In this document: piece after piece, positions 1 through 11,898 of the stretch | Numbering within the stretch: the stretch's first letter is position 1 | Layout: every line of letters starts with the position of its first letter | Source: Gigaspora margarita | Taxonomy: Eukaryota; Glomeromycota; Glomeromycetes; Diversisporales; Gigasporaceae | Length of the DNA stretch: 64,000 nt | Reading direction: 5' to 3' | Assembly: GCA_009809945.1 (NCBI GenBank) | Contig: WTPW01000026.1 | Span: forward strand, 275,489-339,488 | The notes under the pieces: generated by a model | What the model saw: only the letters and a program-made list of their open reading frames with translations | Told to the model about the DNA's origin: nothing | The model's database searches: none | Position numbers and translations under genes: made by a program

Positions 1-1391
1 TCTATTATTCAAATTTTTACTGATTCACAATCAGTTATATCCAAATACACTAAACTTATACACCTTAATCCAAACTCTCCAAAAAAATTCAAATTTACTG
101 CATGGCCTATATGGCATACACTCCTTAATGTTATTAAATCTTTTAATATTCAACTAACATTACACAAAGTTCAGGCTCATTCTGACAACCCTTTTAATAA
201 TCGTGCTGATCAACTAGCCAATCAACATATCTCTGCTTCTTTTCTCAACTTCAACTATACCAACTCTCATATTCCTTTTCATACTCTATACTGGGAAAAT
301 ACCCAAGTTTTACAACCTATATGAAGATTCATTAAAAATATCTACAAAGCTCATATAATAGCTCTATGGTCTTCTCAGCAATGCACCAATGAATGGTCAC
401 ATTTTACTCATTATTTTGATTGGAATTCTACTTGGTTATATTTTAATAATAATCAAAAAGCTTCAAATAATATTACCAACTTCAAACTTAGCAATCTTAA
501 AGCTTTTAAAACCAAATTATTTTTAAATGAACTACCTTCATACTCTCACTTTCACTCAATTTATCCTAACCTATTTCCAAATACCAACTGCTTTATATGC
601 AACACCCCTNATTCTCCTAATCACTAGCTTTTTTGTTCTGGTGCAAACAATATTAACCAGATTATTCTTACTGTTATTACTAATACTATTAACTCCACAG
701 ATTTAGACCTTTCCTCAAATACTATATCTCAACTTATCCAGACTATTTATAATCACCCAGCCTTTTATTCATCACCAGCTTTACTTTCCCCTTATTATAT
801 TCAAACTACACTTAAAGGCTTAATTCCTTNTCATCTTATTCAAGATCTTAGACCCTTNCANTTATCCTCAAAATTAGCTTNACAAATTANTATAAAAATT
901 CTTCTTCAAGTCTCTGAATTATCCTATGAACAATTATGGAAGCCTTATTGTTCCCAATTTGCTTTATGGTAGAAAACCAATAATATTACTTATTCTTCTT
1001 CTAATACTAATTCTAATATATTACAATCCAAAAAGCAACCATCTCTACGCTAAACATTTACATATAGTTGTCCTTGTGGCCAACCTGATCAACTTCATAT
1101 TAACCTAAATTCATGTTCACCTATTGGTATAGCTCTTAAGAAGATCAGTTCTTGGGCTATCCATTGGGTTAAATATAGTATACCTATAAATTTTATTTTA
1201 ACTCTATCAAACTAGGTGAGTCTTGACCACTCTAGTAGGTTTAGGTTGCAGATAAATTAGTCTGAGCTTCAATTCTTGCATGTAATTTAAATTTTGTATT
1301 TATACAAAGAAGTATACTCCATATAGCAACTTTTCTAAATTACTAATAAAGATATAAGCAAAACCTCACCTTAATACCAAAAAAAAAAAAA
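1..1391 (+). mobile_element. LINE (non-LTR retrotransposon), 3' fragment with RNase H and C-terminal region
   Basis: This is the 3' part of a LINE whose 5' part lies outside the window. Frame 1 from base 1 encodes an RNase H domain with TDSQSV followed by AHSDNPFNNRADQLAN, which supplies the late RNase H Asp and His/Asp region. After it comes a C-terminal region typical of fungal RNase-H LINEs: an EQLWKPYCSQF motif, then a Cys-rich stretch (CPCGQP) and an IHWVKY segment ending near 1215. Frame 1 meets a TGA at 322-324, and further stops (for example TAG near 627 and 970) interrupt the likely reading, so the copy is dead. A terminal A-run at 1379-1391 marks the 3' end. Ambiguous bases near 610 and 830-890 limit the reading. 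Confidence 0.8.
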
Positions 1392-1395
1392 TATA

Positions 1396-1745
1396 TTTTT
1401 TTAAACAAAATTTAAGCTAATATTTTATTAATTGAATTATTTTTCTATTTTTGTTTTCTGATATATTTCTGATTATATATATTAATAGAAGATATTCTAC
1501 TGATTCTATTGATTACCTCAATTTAATCTTTAATTTAGCTGATATATTAAAATACATTATAATATATACTAATAGGTTTATTATTTTATATATATTGCAA
1601 TGATATTTGACAAATTCTATTAATTTATTTTTTTAAACTAAATTTAAGCCAATATTTCATTAATTGATTTATTTTTCTATTTTTGTTTTCTGATATATTT
1701 CTGAATATATACATTAATAGAAGATATTTTATTGATTTTATTAAT
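1396..1745. repeat. Direct duplication of a ~115-bp AT-rich segment
   Basis: The segment at about 1396-1515 recurs at about 1628-1745 with a shift of about 232 bp and roughly 85-90% identity by eye. Both copies contain ATTTTTCTATTTTTGTTTTC and then ATTAATAGAAGATATT. No coding capacity is seen. It may be a pair of diverged repeat ends or a local tandem duplication. Confidence 0.7.
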
Positions 1746-2296
1746 CAACCAGTTTATAAAAATAGAATGTATTTTAGTTATTTACTCATACTCATACAAT
1801 AACTATAAATAATTTTGATAATATATTATTTATATATACAAATATTTATTAATGATATTAATTATATATTAATCAATAAACTATCAGTCTTATTATATAT
1901 TAAATCATTTATTTGTAGAAATTACTACTAATATTTTTTGTTGATTATTACCAGATTGAAATTTATATGAAGAAGGGATAAATCATCCTAATATCCTCTG
2001 TATGAGAAGTATACAATCTCTTGCTTTTTCATAAAATTTTTTTTGCCAAATGTCTATATCACAACATTTATTATTATTCACTTGTAATAATAAGTAAAAT
2101 CTTTTTGAAAAATATTTTATATACTATTAGATATAAGCTAGATGGTGTGTTTCATTATTAAATTTATGTTGAAAAAGTATTGTATTTGTTCAGAATATAT
2201 ATTTTGAGAATTGTTACAATATGCAAGGAACTTTGCTCTAATATATAATTATTTTCTATATCTAACAGCATTCTTTGATCCATATATTTCTGCTTC
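1746..2296. other. AT-rich intergenic stretch without recognised gene
   Basis: I see only AT-rich sequence with short runs of TATA and ATTA. No open frame of interest, inverted repeat or RNA gene is apparent. Confidence 0.5.
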
Positions 2297-2304
2297 TATT
2301 TTAA

Positions 2305-2595
2305 GGGGTCCCTTAAAGTGGGCAGATTACGTCATAATTAACCAAACAAATTATTAAAATTTGATGATCCTGGATCAGCCCGATGAAGAAAAACAAGTGA
2401 AAAAAAGAGAAAAATGTGAAAAATAGAAGAAACTGTAGTCTAAACCCATCTTGGAACATTAACAAAAAATGGTGGAGAGGTAATTTTATCTATAAAAACT
2501 TTTCTAACCCTAATCTAAGTTGGACCCTAACTCTAAAGTTAATGAAAAACTGGAAAAATGTATGTCACATAATCTGCCCCACTTTAAGGACCCCC
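2305..2595. mobile_element. hAT-like MITE, 291 bp, 8-bp target duplication
   Basis: The left end reads GGGGTCCCTTAAAGTGGG. The right end, reverse-complemented, reads GGGGGTCCTTAAAGTGGGGC, and both continue into CAGATTA. The 8-bp sequence TATTTTAA is present at 2297-2304 and again at 2596-2603, directly abutting the ends, so this is a clean insertion. The interior has no transposase. The 8-bp duplication suits hAT-like elements, but superfamily assignment from ends alone is an inference. It resembles the element at 54434-54983. Confidence 0.85.
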
Positions 2596-4609
2596 TATTT
2601 TAATCTTCCAAATTGGGTAATTACTCGATCGAGTGATAGTGCCATCATATCATCCAGATCAAAATCATATAATGTAGAATAATATTCTCCTAAAATTTGA
2701 TAAATATTATTAGGAAGATTTATATTTTTATTTATTAGTCTAAGCATTTCTCCAAAATACCTTTCTATTCCTATAATATTACTACCAATAGTTATTTTAT
2801 TTACCATATCCAGATATGCTATTAAATTCTCACTTTCAAAATTTTCTGTATCTTTAAACTTCTATGCACTTTTTTATCTAAAAGTATAAAAATTCAGCCA
2901 AATAGTAATTCAGTTTCATTACTATTAACAGAATTTTTCTATATTCTACTTGCATATTTTTCATTAAAATGTACATAAGTTCAGGTTCAATTGACTAATT
3001 ACTAGTCGAATAAGATCCTAACAAACTATTCATCCTTTCAAAAGAATAGCACCAATAAGCATATGGTGGACCATAATCTAGACAACATTGTTTGATATAA
3101 AGTGACAAATAAATATTGCATGTTATTAGATGTGGGGCATAATTTTGTTGAATTAACTGTGCCATGTTTATTAGCTGATTATGTGCTTCATCTAGATCAC
3201 TTTGTCTAACTATTTGGCTTACTAATAAATTGCATGCACAGACAAAATTAAAAATAATCTCTTTATCTTCATGTGCTAGCAAATCTCACATGTATGGTAT
3301 AGCATACACTTGATAAAATATTCTCTACTGATCTGCAGTAAATTGACTAAACCCTTCTGCTCTATGTGTGACTTGATAGAATATAACCTATATCTGATAG
3401 AATTTTAATGTTCGACATATGTTTTTCAATTATTGAAAGTTGTTTTTTGGTAAGTTTATTATAATCTAATAAGCACTGCTTTATTATCTACTTGCTGATA
3501 CCTAAAAATAGGCAATGCATTGGATCAACCACCATAAATTTAACTGGATCAAAATAATTTAGCCAATATATTTCTGACTATCTTACTCCCATTTTGAAAC
3601 ATACTTATCACATTTTTGTTTATTTGTAAAAGTAACCATTGATTTGCTGCACTAAAATATTGTGAAATACTGGTTTGAACTATATATCCATATTTTCAAA
3701 TCCATCATAGTAATTTCTTTTGGTTTTATAGTCATATTTTGAATGTTTTGAACAACAATAGCATTTTACTAAATAACTTGCATAATCACAAATTTTTCTT
3801 GCAGCAGGAATATCATTAACTGATAAAATAAGTGCTGTATATTTCTTGCGTCCTTCTTTATATTCAAATATTGATAGTAATTCTATACCAGAAGAAAATT
3901 CAATTAACTTGTCAATACTTAGAGCAAGTTAATAATTTATCTAATATTTACTAGATTCATTTGGACCAGGAATAATATTTAATGTTAAAATATTGTTTGG
4001 TTAGAATTGTTCTTTATATAGTAAATTACATAAAACTCTGTAAATTACCCTAGTGCTATAAATTATATAATTGAATAGTTGAAACCAGTTGATATTTATA
4101 GCTAAGCTGATATGGCTATCAAGTGTATCATTTGTAAAAAATAGGGTAGGATCATCAGGATTTATATGGTGCACCAAGTCACTTCTTATCAAATTCTAAT
4201 TGCTTTTTTAAATCTTATAACTATAAAATCCAAAGAATTATTTAATAAATAACTGATAAAAATAAATCTTTATTTTTAGCTCTATCAAACTTATTGGTTA
4301 AAATTTTTTAAGAAGTCCAATATCAAAATTATAAGATATTAAAATTTAAAAAAATTATACAATTTATTATATAAGCTATAAAAATGGCACCTTGTTGTTA
4401 CATATAAATTACATCAAAATTGGTATCACATATATTCGATCTATATAAAATTGGTGTGAAAGTAATAAATCCATTATGAAATTTTTTAAAGCAATATATA
4501 ACAATTATAATCAGCTTAATCAATTATAATCAATTAATTTAATTAATTGTAATCAATTTTAATTGGTAATAATCAATAATATAAAAAATCGATTAATATC
4601 GATAGTTTA

Positions 4610-4965
4610 CAAAATTCGTAAATTTTAGTTAAATTTTAGGACTTAGTTTCTTGATAATCAATGATTAGAATTGGTTCAAATTTTTATTACAAATAGTATC
4701 AATATCAGTCAAAACATATTAAAATATTAGCCAATTTGAACTGGTAGTTCTTGAGTAATTGCTTGCATATGATAGTCAATTTTTTTAAAAAAACTGATTA
4801 TCATATACAAACAATTACTCATGAACTACTAGTTATAACTTTCTAATATTTTAATATGTTTTAGACCAATATCGATACTATTAGCTCTAAAAATTTGAGC
4901 CAATTTTAATCATTGGTTATTGAGAAAACTCAGTCCTAATGTTTAACTAAAATTTACGAATTTTG
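4610..4965. repeat. Foldback (long inverted repeat) element, ~356 bp
   Basis: The left arm begins CAAAATTCGTAAATTTTAG and the right arm is its reverse complement, ending CTAAAATTTACGAATTTTG. The arms are about 170 bp each and meet at a short centre near 4788. By eye the arms are about 85% identical. The element sits inside the TA-flanked insertion. I did not find a certain target duplication. Confidence 0.8.
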
Positions 4966-5045
4966 ATTATAATAATTATTTTCTATATTCCATTTATGCT
5001 TATATTTTAGATTCATTAATAGAATCCCCTGAGTTACAAATTTTA

Positions 5046-5135
5046 TATTTAGCCAAATCTAAATTTGGCACATCTTGAATATATCTAGTCAAATTTGGCA
5101 TTCCTTGAATATATCTAGCCAAATTTGGTACATTT
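5046..5135. repeat. Minisatellite, ~30-bp unit, three copies
   Basis: The unit contains AAATTTGGCA then CTTGAATATATCTAG. It is repeated about three times with small changes, just inside the right end of the 993-bp TIR element. It may be a subterminal repeat of that element. Confidence 0.7.
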
Positions 5136-6420
5136 GATGAGAAGTGACTTGGGGCACCATAGCAAAATTTTTCCAGATATTACCCTTGTATATGTCTGAG
5201 AAAATTCTATTTGGAACATTTCTATTTCTAGAATGTCATAACAACTCCTCAAAGCCTGGTTGCTAATACATTATATAAAATTGTTTTATACTTCTAACTG
5301 GGTAAAGCTTTAATGCTCATAATAAAGTTTCTTTATTTGTTTTTATTATCTCTGCTAATATTTTATTACATGCTGATCATCATGATTCTGATCTATGATT
5401 AGAATATTCTACATATATACACATTTTGCATACTGGTCGATTACTCTCTGAATAATTTTTTATTCCTAATAGGTCATAAAGTTTATGATATTTCAGGCAT
5501 GCAACATATTTTTTATATTTAGTAAAGATACCTAAAAATGATTTTGCTGTATTATAGAAGTAGAGAACTTATCAGCTTCATTCATTTTGAAATGTACAAA
5601 TATAATGTGAAGAAATTTAATTAATGTTTCTGTACCAACATTAGATATATTGAAATGTTGCTAATATTTCATTATCTATAAGATGATCCAATTCTTCAAA
5701 TTATTCTTGAAAGTAAATAGTTAATTAAAAACTTCAGGATCGATTTTTGGTAGAATAAATTTAACAGGTTCATGACTAGCTTGCAAGGAATTATTTGCAG
5801 AATCACTTGAAAAATTACTTGAAGAAGAAGCATTATTAGGTTCTTCTTTCTGAATTATCATAATTTCATTATCATTGGATAGTTGATATATATCAAAAGG
5901 TGATAATTCTTCTAAAGGTTTATCAATGTTCATCTTTTTATCATCGATAGATGAAGGTATCTGAAATTTTGCTCTGCATGATTTTCAGGAAGTTAGCAAC
6001 TGTTCAATAAAATTATCTTCTAGAAATAAACTTATAGATTCAGTACTCGAGTTTGTATTATCTTCTTCATCACTGGCTATACTATCTTCTTCAGAAATAT
6101 TGCTATCCAATGCACTGATATCTGAACCACTATTATCAGAATTACTGTTATCTGAACTACTACTATCAGAATCACTGTTATACAAGCTACTATTGTCAGA
6201 ATTATCATTATTTGAATCTTCACTTCCTGAACTAACACATTTTGGAAATTTTGGAAGTGGTTCTTCTCTATGTTTATACTTTGTCATGGATGATTTCTTG
6301 GTGATTCTACTAGAATAACCAATATCAGATAAGGCCATATAAGATTGCTGTGTTCATGATCAACATATTTCCTTTAACATTTTGGGCACTTACATACTAC
6401 TTTTTTTGTTTTGTATACAG

Positions 6421-7077
6421 ATTTTTCTGAACTCTCTTTGGATGATGATATTATTATTTTACTATTATATTTTTTATATTAGATAATATTATATTGAATT
6501 TTTTTGCAAGTTTTGCAAGAAAATATATGCTAAAATCAATGTCTTAACTACTTTTTCAAAATAAATCAGCCCTATATATATAAACAATTCAAGAATTTAT
6601 GCATATTTATAGATTTCAATTACTGATCACTGATTAAATCAATGGAATTAATTTTTTTTATAATATAAATAAAACATAAAAATGATCACATATTCAATTA
6701 ATTCTCTTCAGAATGCATTTATTGTTTTCTTTCTAGAACATATCAATTTCTTCTTTGTTTAAAAAAGAACAATAAAATACAAATATCTTTGTACAATATA
6801 TAAAAAGCATTATAAGATAAACATGTTATAACCATAAAAAGAAAAAAACCTTAATCATGAGAGCTGATATTCTACAAAATGTATATGCCAAGTTTTTTAA
6901 TTATATCATTGCTAAAATGAATGTATTTTCTCAAATAAAAAACTTTTTTTTGATAAAAATAGTACCAATTTTTGATTATCTCATTCAACTAAACCTTTTA
7001 TCTATCTTACTAGAAAAAGGAAATTTATTTTTCTTCATGTATTTTTTTAGTTCAAAATTAATATATTTTTCTTTTGG
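6421..7077. other. AT-rich stretch without recognised gene
   Basis: An open stretch on the plus strand at 6857-7123 translates to a hydrophobic, low-complexity peptide with no family resemblance. I regard it as chance in AT-rich DNA. Nothing else is visible. Confidence 0.4.
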
Positions 7078-7545
7078 TCTTTTATTTAAATATATTATAG
7101 TATTATACTATATACGTATATAATACATGCAACATTAAAATTTTATTTAAATACAGAAAGAAGATCAAAGGAATATGCCAAACACCAAACAATGACATTT
7201 AATAATCATGCATTAGAATGCATATAATGCTTGAGTATAAAAAAGAATCAAAGAACAATACTGAATCCCTGATAATCACATATGACAATCAGATTGCCAA
7301 AGTGATGGGTACATTATTTTAATATAATCGTTATTTATTTATGATATTTAAGTGAAATTAATTTAATATATATAATGTTCAAATTTCTATTCGAGTACAG
7401 AAGAATTCCAAGAAATAATGCGTAATATAAAAAATTTGGTAAATGGTAATTTTGTTTGCATATCCTCCTAATAAAGTAATTTTTAATGACATTAAAACAA
7501 TATTAATATAATATTTTAATTATTTTTTATTTCAGCACTTTTACA
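7078..7545. repeat. Dispersed AT-rich repeat, copy 1
   Basis: This segment matches 9228-9350 plus 9983-10255, interrupted there by a mariner-like insertion. Shared landmarks are AATGCATATAATGCT, CAATCAGATTGCCAAAGTGA and GTACAGAAGAATTCCAAG. Its right part also resembles units near 9067-9200 and 10265-10390, so the family contains internal units of about 130 bp. It is non-coding and its class is unknown. Confidence 0.7.
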
Positions 7546-8855
7546 AGACATCTTTGCAAGAAGATATACAACATTTCGAAACCTTTCGCATGTCTACTTA
7601 GACTTCCAACATAATCAAGAACACCAAGAACGCTTCTTTAGAGAATGATTTAGTTAGGCGCAAGTTTTCGCAAGTTTTCGCATGGATTTGCAAGTTTGTG
7701 CAATTTTTTGCAAGGTTTCGCATTATTTATTTTTTCGGTTTGTATTTTTTGTTTTCGTTTTCTTTTGTTTTATTTTAAAATTTTTTTTATTATTATATTT
7801 CGGCACTTTGCGAGAACAGAACCCTTACTTCCTGGCACTTTGCACGAAAAACAACCCAGACTTTTTCAGTACTTCACGACTTTTTTGGCATTTCGCAAGA
7901 ACATCACGACTTTTGCAATTTCTGAATTTACAANAACGCGAACTCTTACGAAGATATGGGGCTTCGTTTATTTTTTTTTATTAGTTTGCTTACACTTTTT
8001 GTTTTTTTTTTGTTTTTTTTTACTTATTTTTTTAAATTTTATTTTAGTTATTCCTAACTTCTTCGAAACTTTGCAACTTTCCTTGGCAATTTGCAAGAAC
8101 CAACACTTCTAAGAAACATTTTTATTTTGAAGTTTTTAGAAAAAGAGTGCGAACCGAAGTTTATAGCCAAAACAAAAGAAGTAGTCAAAGTGAAGACAAT
8201 AGAAAACAAAGAAGCAAAGATAATAACTAACTGTGGGTGAGCGAAAATAAGTGTGTAGGGCTAGTTTTTTGTATATAGTGATAGAATTAGAAGCGAAGAA
8301 GTGCGAAAGTATTTAAAATAATATATAATAATGAAAAATAATACTGTAAAAAATGTATAATAATTAAAATATAATATATAATATAATATGTATAATATAT
8401 AATAATAATAAATAAAAAAATAATAATAAATAAAAAAATGTAAAATTTTATAATAAATTGCGAAACCTTGCGAAATAAAGCGAAAACCTGTAAAAAAGCA
8501 TGATTATGTGAATATGTATATTGTTTATTTATTTTTTAAAATTTTGCGAAAATTTGCCAAATATTGCGAAACAATGTGAAATGATCCAAAATATTGCAAA
8601 ACAATGCGAAAATATCAAAATATTACCTCTTGCACGCATTAGTTTATTGATCTGCATGAGTACGCGACCCCTGTGGGGGGAGGTAATTTGCATTTTTTTT
8701 ATTTGGTATATTTCGAAATATTTCGAAATAATAACCGTAATATTAACGTAATCTAACGTAATATATTATGTAATACACCGTGACGATCGTAAGATTTTTG
8801 TAATATTACGGGCCGTAATATCTTACGTAAGATTACGTATATATAATTCGCTGAT
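7546..8855. mobile_element. GCGAAA-rich repeat element of unknown class, copy 1
   Basis: The left part has many TTTCGCAAG-type motifs (for example around 7660-7730) and long T-rich stretches. The right part has the same motif in the opposite orientation (GCGAAACCTTGCGAA around 8460-8480 and more at 8545-8620). The right edge (about 8700-8845) is an array of CGTAATATTACG-like palindromic words. The stretch 8140-8500 closely resembles 24835-25160, so this is one of two copies in the window. No protein is recognised and the boundaries are approximate. Confidence 0.55.
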
Positions 8856-8859
8856 GTAC

Positions 8860-9066
8860 TACATCTTGTGACTTTGGTTACTTTCAAATCAGGTTCTAAC
8901 TCAATTTATTTAACAGCCACAAATTCAAAATAATAGCTGCCCAATTAAGTCTGTTAGTTCCCAACTGGCTAGCTCTTTTTTATTTCATCTCTGGGAGAAA
9001 TTGAACTAGCAACCTTGCGATTTGTATCCTCGAAGCATAACTACTATGCTATCGACCTGGAGGACT
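8860..9066 (-). mobile_element. tRNA-derived SINE (minus strand)
   Basis: Read on the minus strand from about 9064, a tRNA-like head carries an A-box-like TAGCATAGTAGTTATGC and a B-box-like GGTTGCTAGTTCAATTTC ending near 8990. A non-tRNA body of about 130 bp follows. This is the standard SINE layout transcribed by RNA polymerase III. The tRNA arms are too imperfect for a functional tRNA. I did not identify a clear tail or target duplication, so the ends are approximate. Confidence 0.6.
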
Positions 9067-10390
9067 GATTGAGTAATTATTAAGTTTGTTCAAATATCTT
9101 TTTAATAAAGTATTTTATTTATATTATAATAACAATATTAATATAATATTCTAATTTATTTTTATTCAAGTATAGAAAAACTTTGGATTAAGTAATTATT
9201 AAGTTCATTCATATATCTTTCTAATTATCTTTTATCTAAATATATTATAATGTTATACTGCATGTATAATGCATACAACATTAAAATTTTATCTGAATAT
9301 GAAAAGAAGATCAAAAAAATATGTATTAGAATGCATATAATGCTCGAGTACCATATTACTACAAAATAATGCACACTTGCACAGTGTTTCGATCACCTGT
9401 GTACTATTTTGAGTGCACGCATGTGTGCTATTTTGAGGTAATCTGATTTTTTATCTGTACTAGTACTAAAAATCTAAACCTTAATATATATATAGGACCA
9501 ATTAACCTATTGTTGAACTTCTACATAGCGATAATAAAAAGCTAATTATTTATTTTTTAAAACCTAACATATATATGAAGCATCACTTGTAGATTATGAC
9601 CCTATTTTTCTTTGTTTTTTGGCATTATTATGTAGCACTCTAAGGCCATTATAGTTCTAACTTTAAAAAGGATGTGCATAAAATATTTGTTTATTATCAA
9701 AAATTATATCCAGTATTAAAATCAAAAAGAATAGCCATAACAATTTATTATCCTGCTAGAATAAGGGCAGCAATAATTAAACATTTAATAATAGTTATTC
9801 TTGAAGCAATTAAAGCTAAAAAATAAATATGAAGCATTCGTTAAACACTTTTATGCGATTATATAGTATTCTATATATGGTGTGTGCGTGCATGGGCATT
9901 ATTTTGAAATCTAGTATGCTATTTTTAGGGGATGTGATTTTTAAAATAATGCCTATGATCATTATTTTGCAGTAATACAGTATGAAAGAAAACAAAGAAC
10001 AATACTGAATTTCTGATAATCATATAACAATCAGATTGCCAAAGTGATGAGTACATTGTTTTAATATAATTATTATTTATTAATAATATTTAAGTGATAT
10101 TAATTTAATATATATAATATTCAATTTTCTATTCAAGTACAGAAGAATTCCAAGGAATAATGCATAATATGAGATAATTTGGTAATTGGTAATTTTGTTT
10201 GCATATCTTTCTAATGAAGTAATTTTTTTAATGACATTAATTAATATTATATAATATATTAATTTATTTTTATTTGAGTATAAAAGAACTTTGGATCGAG
10301 TAATTATTAAGTTCGTTCGTATATCTTTCTAATGAAATAATTTTTTTAATAATATTAAAATAATATTAATACAATATTTATAATGTTCAT
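9067..10390. repeat. Dispersed AT-rich repeat, copy 2, split by a mariner-like insertion
   Basis: 9228-9350 continues at 9983-10255 when aligned to copy 1 at 7078-7545. Flanking units with GAGTAATTATTAAGTT at about 9067-9215 and 10297-10390 are further related units. The repeat has no coding capacity. Confidence 0.7.
9351..9980. mobile_element. Mariner-like non-autonomous element, 630 bp, TA target duplication
   Basis: The shared terminal core is TATTACTRCAAAATAATG at both ends in inverted orientation, with outermost bases CCA on the left and CTG on the right. TA flanks it at 9349-9350 and 9981-9982. The empty site is preserved in the related repeat copy near 7235, where GAGTA runs straight into the continuation. 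Subterminal copies of CTATTTTGAG or ATTATTTTG lie inside both ends. An interior stretch at about 9660-9820 could be a small coding remnant, but I recognise no family. Confidence 0.85.
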
Positions 10391-11615
10391 TTAGTGAAAG
10401 GTAAATTAAAATTGTATGCAACTTTATTAATAAATTTTAATTTAGTATTATTCAGAAGACAAAGACAAATAATAAAAGATAATTACTATATAGCCTATCA
10501 AGGTGCATTCTTGATAGGGTGTCCAAAATTGATTGCCAAAACCTATAATAAAACTAACAATGCATTTTTAGTATGTACATACATAATTTCAAATAAAGTT
10601 TGTATAAAATGCATACATACTTATTATGAAATCAAAGTCGTTGAATTTAAAAATCTTATAAATACAACCTGAATATGATAAAAAATTTCAAGAGCATGAT
10701 CAGTAATCTGTGCACACAATTCATATAGCACATACTAGAATTATAAAATTTTTATATGAAAATCTTTCCAGTTTTATTATAAAGAAAATGTAGCAGATCA
10801 CAAGTAAGAATAGCAACCAATAAATAAAATGCTAATGTCTAATCAAAAACTTTGCTGGAAATGATCTGCTGCATGCTAACAAAGAAAGATTAAAGAGGGT
10901 TAATACAAAGTATTCTAATATAAAAAAAGGTAATTCAAAGATTTATACTCGAATATTTGACAAAACATAATTGGCAAAGTTTACAAAAATTTCATGATTA
11001 CAATTAACCCATTTGGCATATTGTAAAGAGTAGCATTACATAGTATCGCATAACTGCACATATAAAGACTGCAAGCTGCTAGTAAATTAAAAACATGCTA
11101 AAGCCAGAATAATAAGCATTGCCGTAAGAACAAACAGGATTTTAAAAAGTAAGATAATTTGCAATGACCTTCCGCAAAAAGTAATACTAACCAAATATGG
11201 GATGAGATGAGAATCATAGAGATCACAAATACAAATAGAGATAAAAACATATGAACATATTGTCCAATCAGGATCAAAAGAGCTACACCACTTAACTTGT
11301 CTGTAAACTATACACTATGTACTTTGTACTCTGTTCCTGGTATAAACTACTTACTACAAACTAATATAAAGTTTTTCTTACAAAATTTTGGTATTAAAGA
11401 AGCTCCTTTTAGTCTAATTTAATAGTGAACTCTAACTCTAATTTAATTTAACTGTGAAAATGTTTTAGCAAAATTTTTTAAGTTGGTGATATTAGGGATT
11501 ACTGTGCGTTATTTCATGTTTATATATTAGCACTTAAGGAACATGATATAAAAGTTTAAAAAGATAATAAATAAAGCTGTACATTATCTGTTATTGTATA
11601 ATTTTTATAACCAAT
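10391..11615. other. Unannotated stretch without recognised gene
   Basis: A plus-strand open stretch at 10394-10672 lacks an ATG start and shows no known motif. The rest is AT-rich and moderately less repetitive than its surroundings. I see no RNA gene or clear mobile element, though a decayed element cannot be excluded. Confidence 0.4.
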
Positions 11616-11898
11616 AGTAGCTTTGTTAATAGTTTTGTCAATTGTCAGTAGTTTCGTCAATTATTAACAGTTTTATCAATTGTTAATGGTTTCATCTGAA
11701 TTATCATTTGATGAAACCTTTAAAATAGTTTTATCAAGCATCTTTAGCATAAAACATTAATTTGCACAATTAAGAAATCATGTACAAACATGAAAAGCAA
11801 CTCTAGTTTCATCAGTAGTTTTATTAAGTCTGTAGTTTTGTTATTTATCTATAGTTTTGACTATAGTATCATTATTTTAATCTATCATTCATCGGTAG
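11616..11898. repeat. TTTCGTC/TTTTATC-type repeat at the insertion target of gypsy-1 (left half)
   Basis: Repeated words of the type AGTTTYRTCAATTRTY occur here, and the same type continues at 54150-54250 (GTAGTTTCGTCAATTGTC and following), directly after the right end of gypsy-1. The two flanks were therefore probably one continuous repeat before the insertion. Confidence 0.55.

Larger units (their letters stand above)
4167..5159. mobile_element. TA-flanked TIR element (mariner-like) inside the Plavaka gene
   Basis: The left end at 4167 reads TGGTGCACCAAGTCACTTCT. The right end, reverse-complemented, reads TGGTGCCCCAAGTCACTTCT, and the match continues through ATCAAA. TA dinucleotides flank it at 4165-4166 and 5160-5161. 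Without this block the minus-strand Plavaka reading runs from IWKNF directly into the FFTNDTLDSH segment, which supports a single insertion. No transposase is visible inside. The interior contains a foldback repeat and a minisatellite, listed separately. TA duplication suggests Tc1/mariner or pogo mobilisation; this is an inference. Confidence 0.75.
2604..6420 (-). pseudogene. Plavaka/CACTA-type (CMC superfamily) transposase remnant
   Basis: On the minus strand the pieces occur in family order. A Cys pair (CKCPKC) lies near 6385-6405. A Ser/Asp/Glu-rich acidic segment follows at about 6000-6338. At about 5180-5530 a region carries CKMC and PGFEELL and ends IYKGNIWKNF. At 4001-4192 there is a segment with NINWFQLFNYIIYSTRVIY. 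The C-terminal block at 2995-3150 carries DYGPPYAYWCYSFERMN and LLGSY. These motifs match my knowledge of fungal Plavaka transposases, which cut and paste by a DDE/D nuclease. Several in-frame stops and frame changes and a 993-bp insertion (4167-5159) break the gene. I could not find convincing CACTA-type ends. Confidence 0.75.

Noticed and set aside
1-1391. Alternative genetic code (TGA read as an amino acid)
   Set aside because: In the LINE, Plavaka and Tigger remnants TAA and TAG also occur inside the readings, so ordinary decay explains the stops.
2416-2682. Plus-strand 88-codon frame
   Set aside because: It spans the MITE end and the adjoining Plavaka tail and has no motif.
6100-6318. 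Leu/Ser-rich plus-strand frame
   Set aside because: It is the shadow of the acidic Ser/Asp-rich N-terminal part of the Plavaka gene on the other strand.
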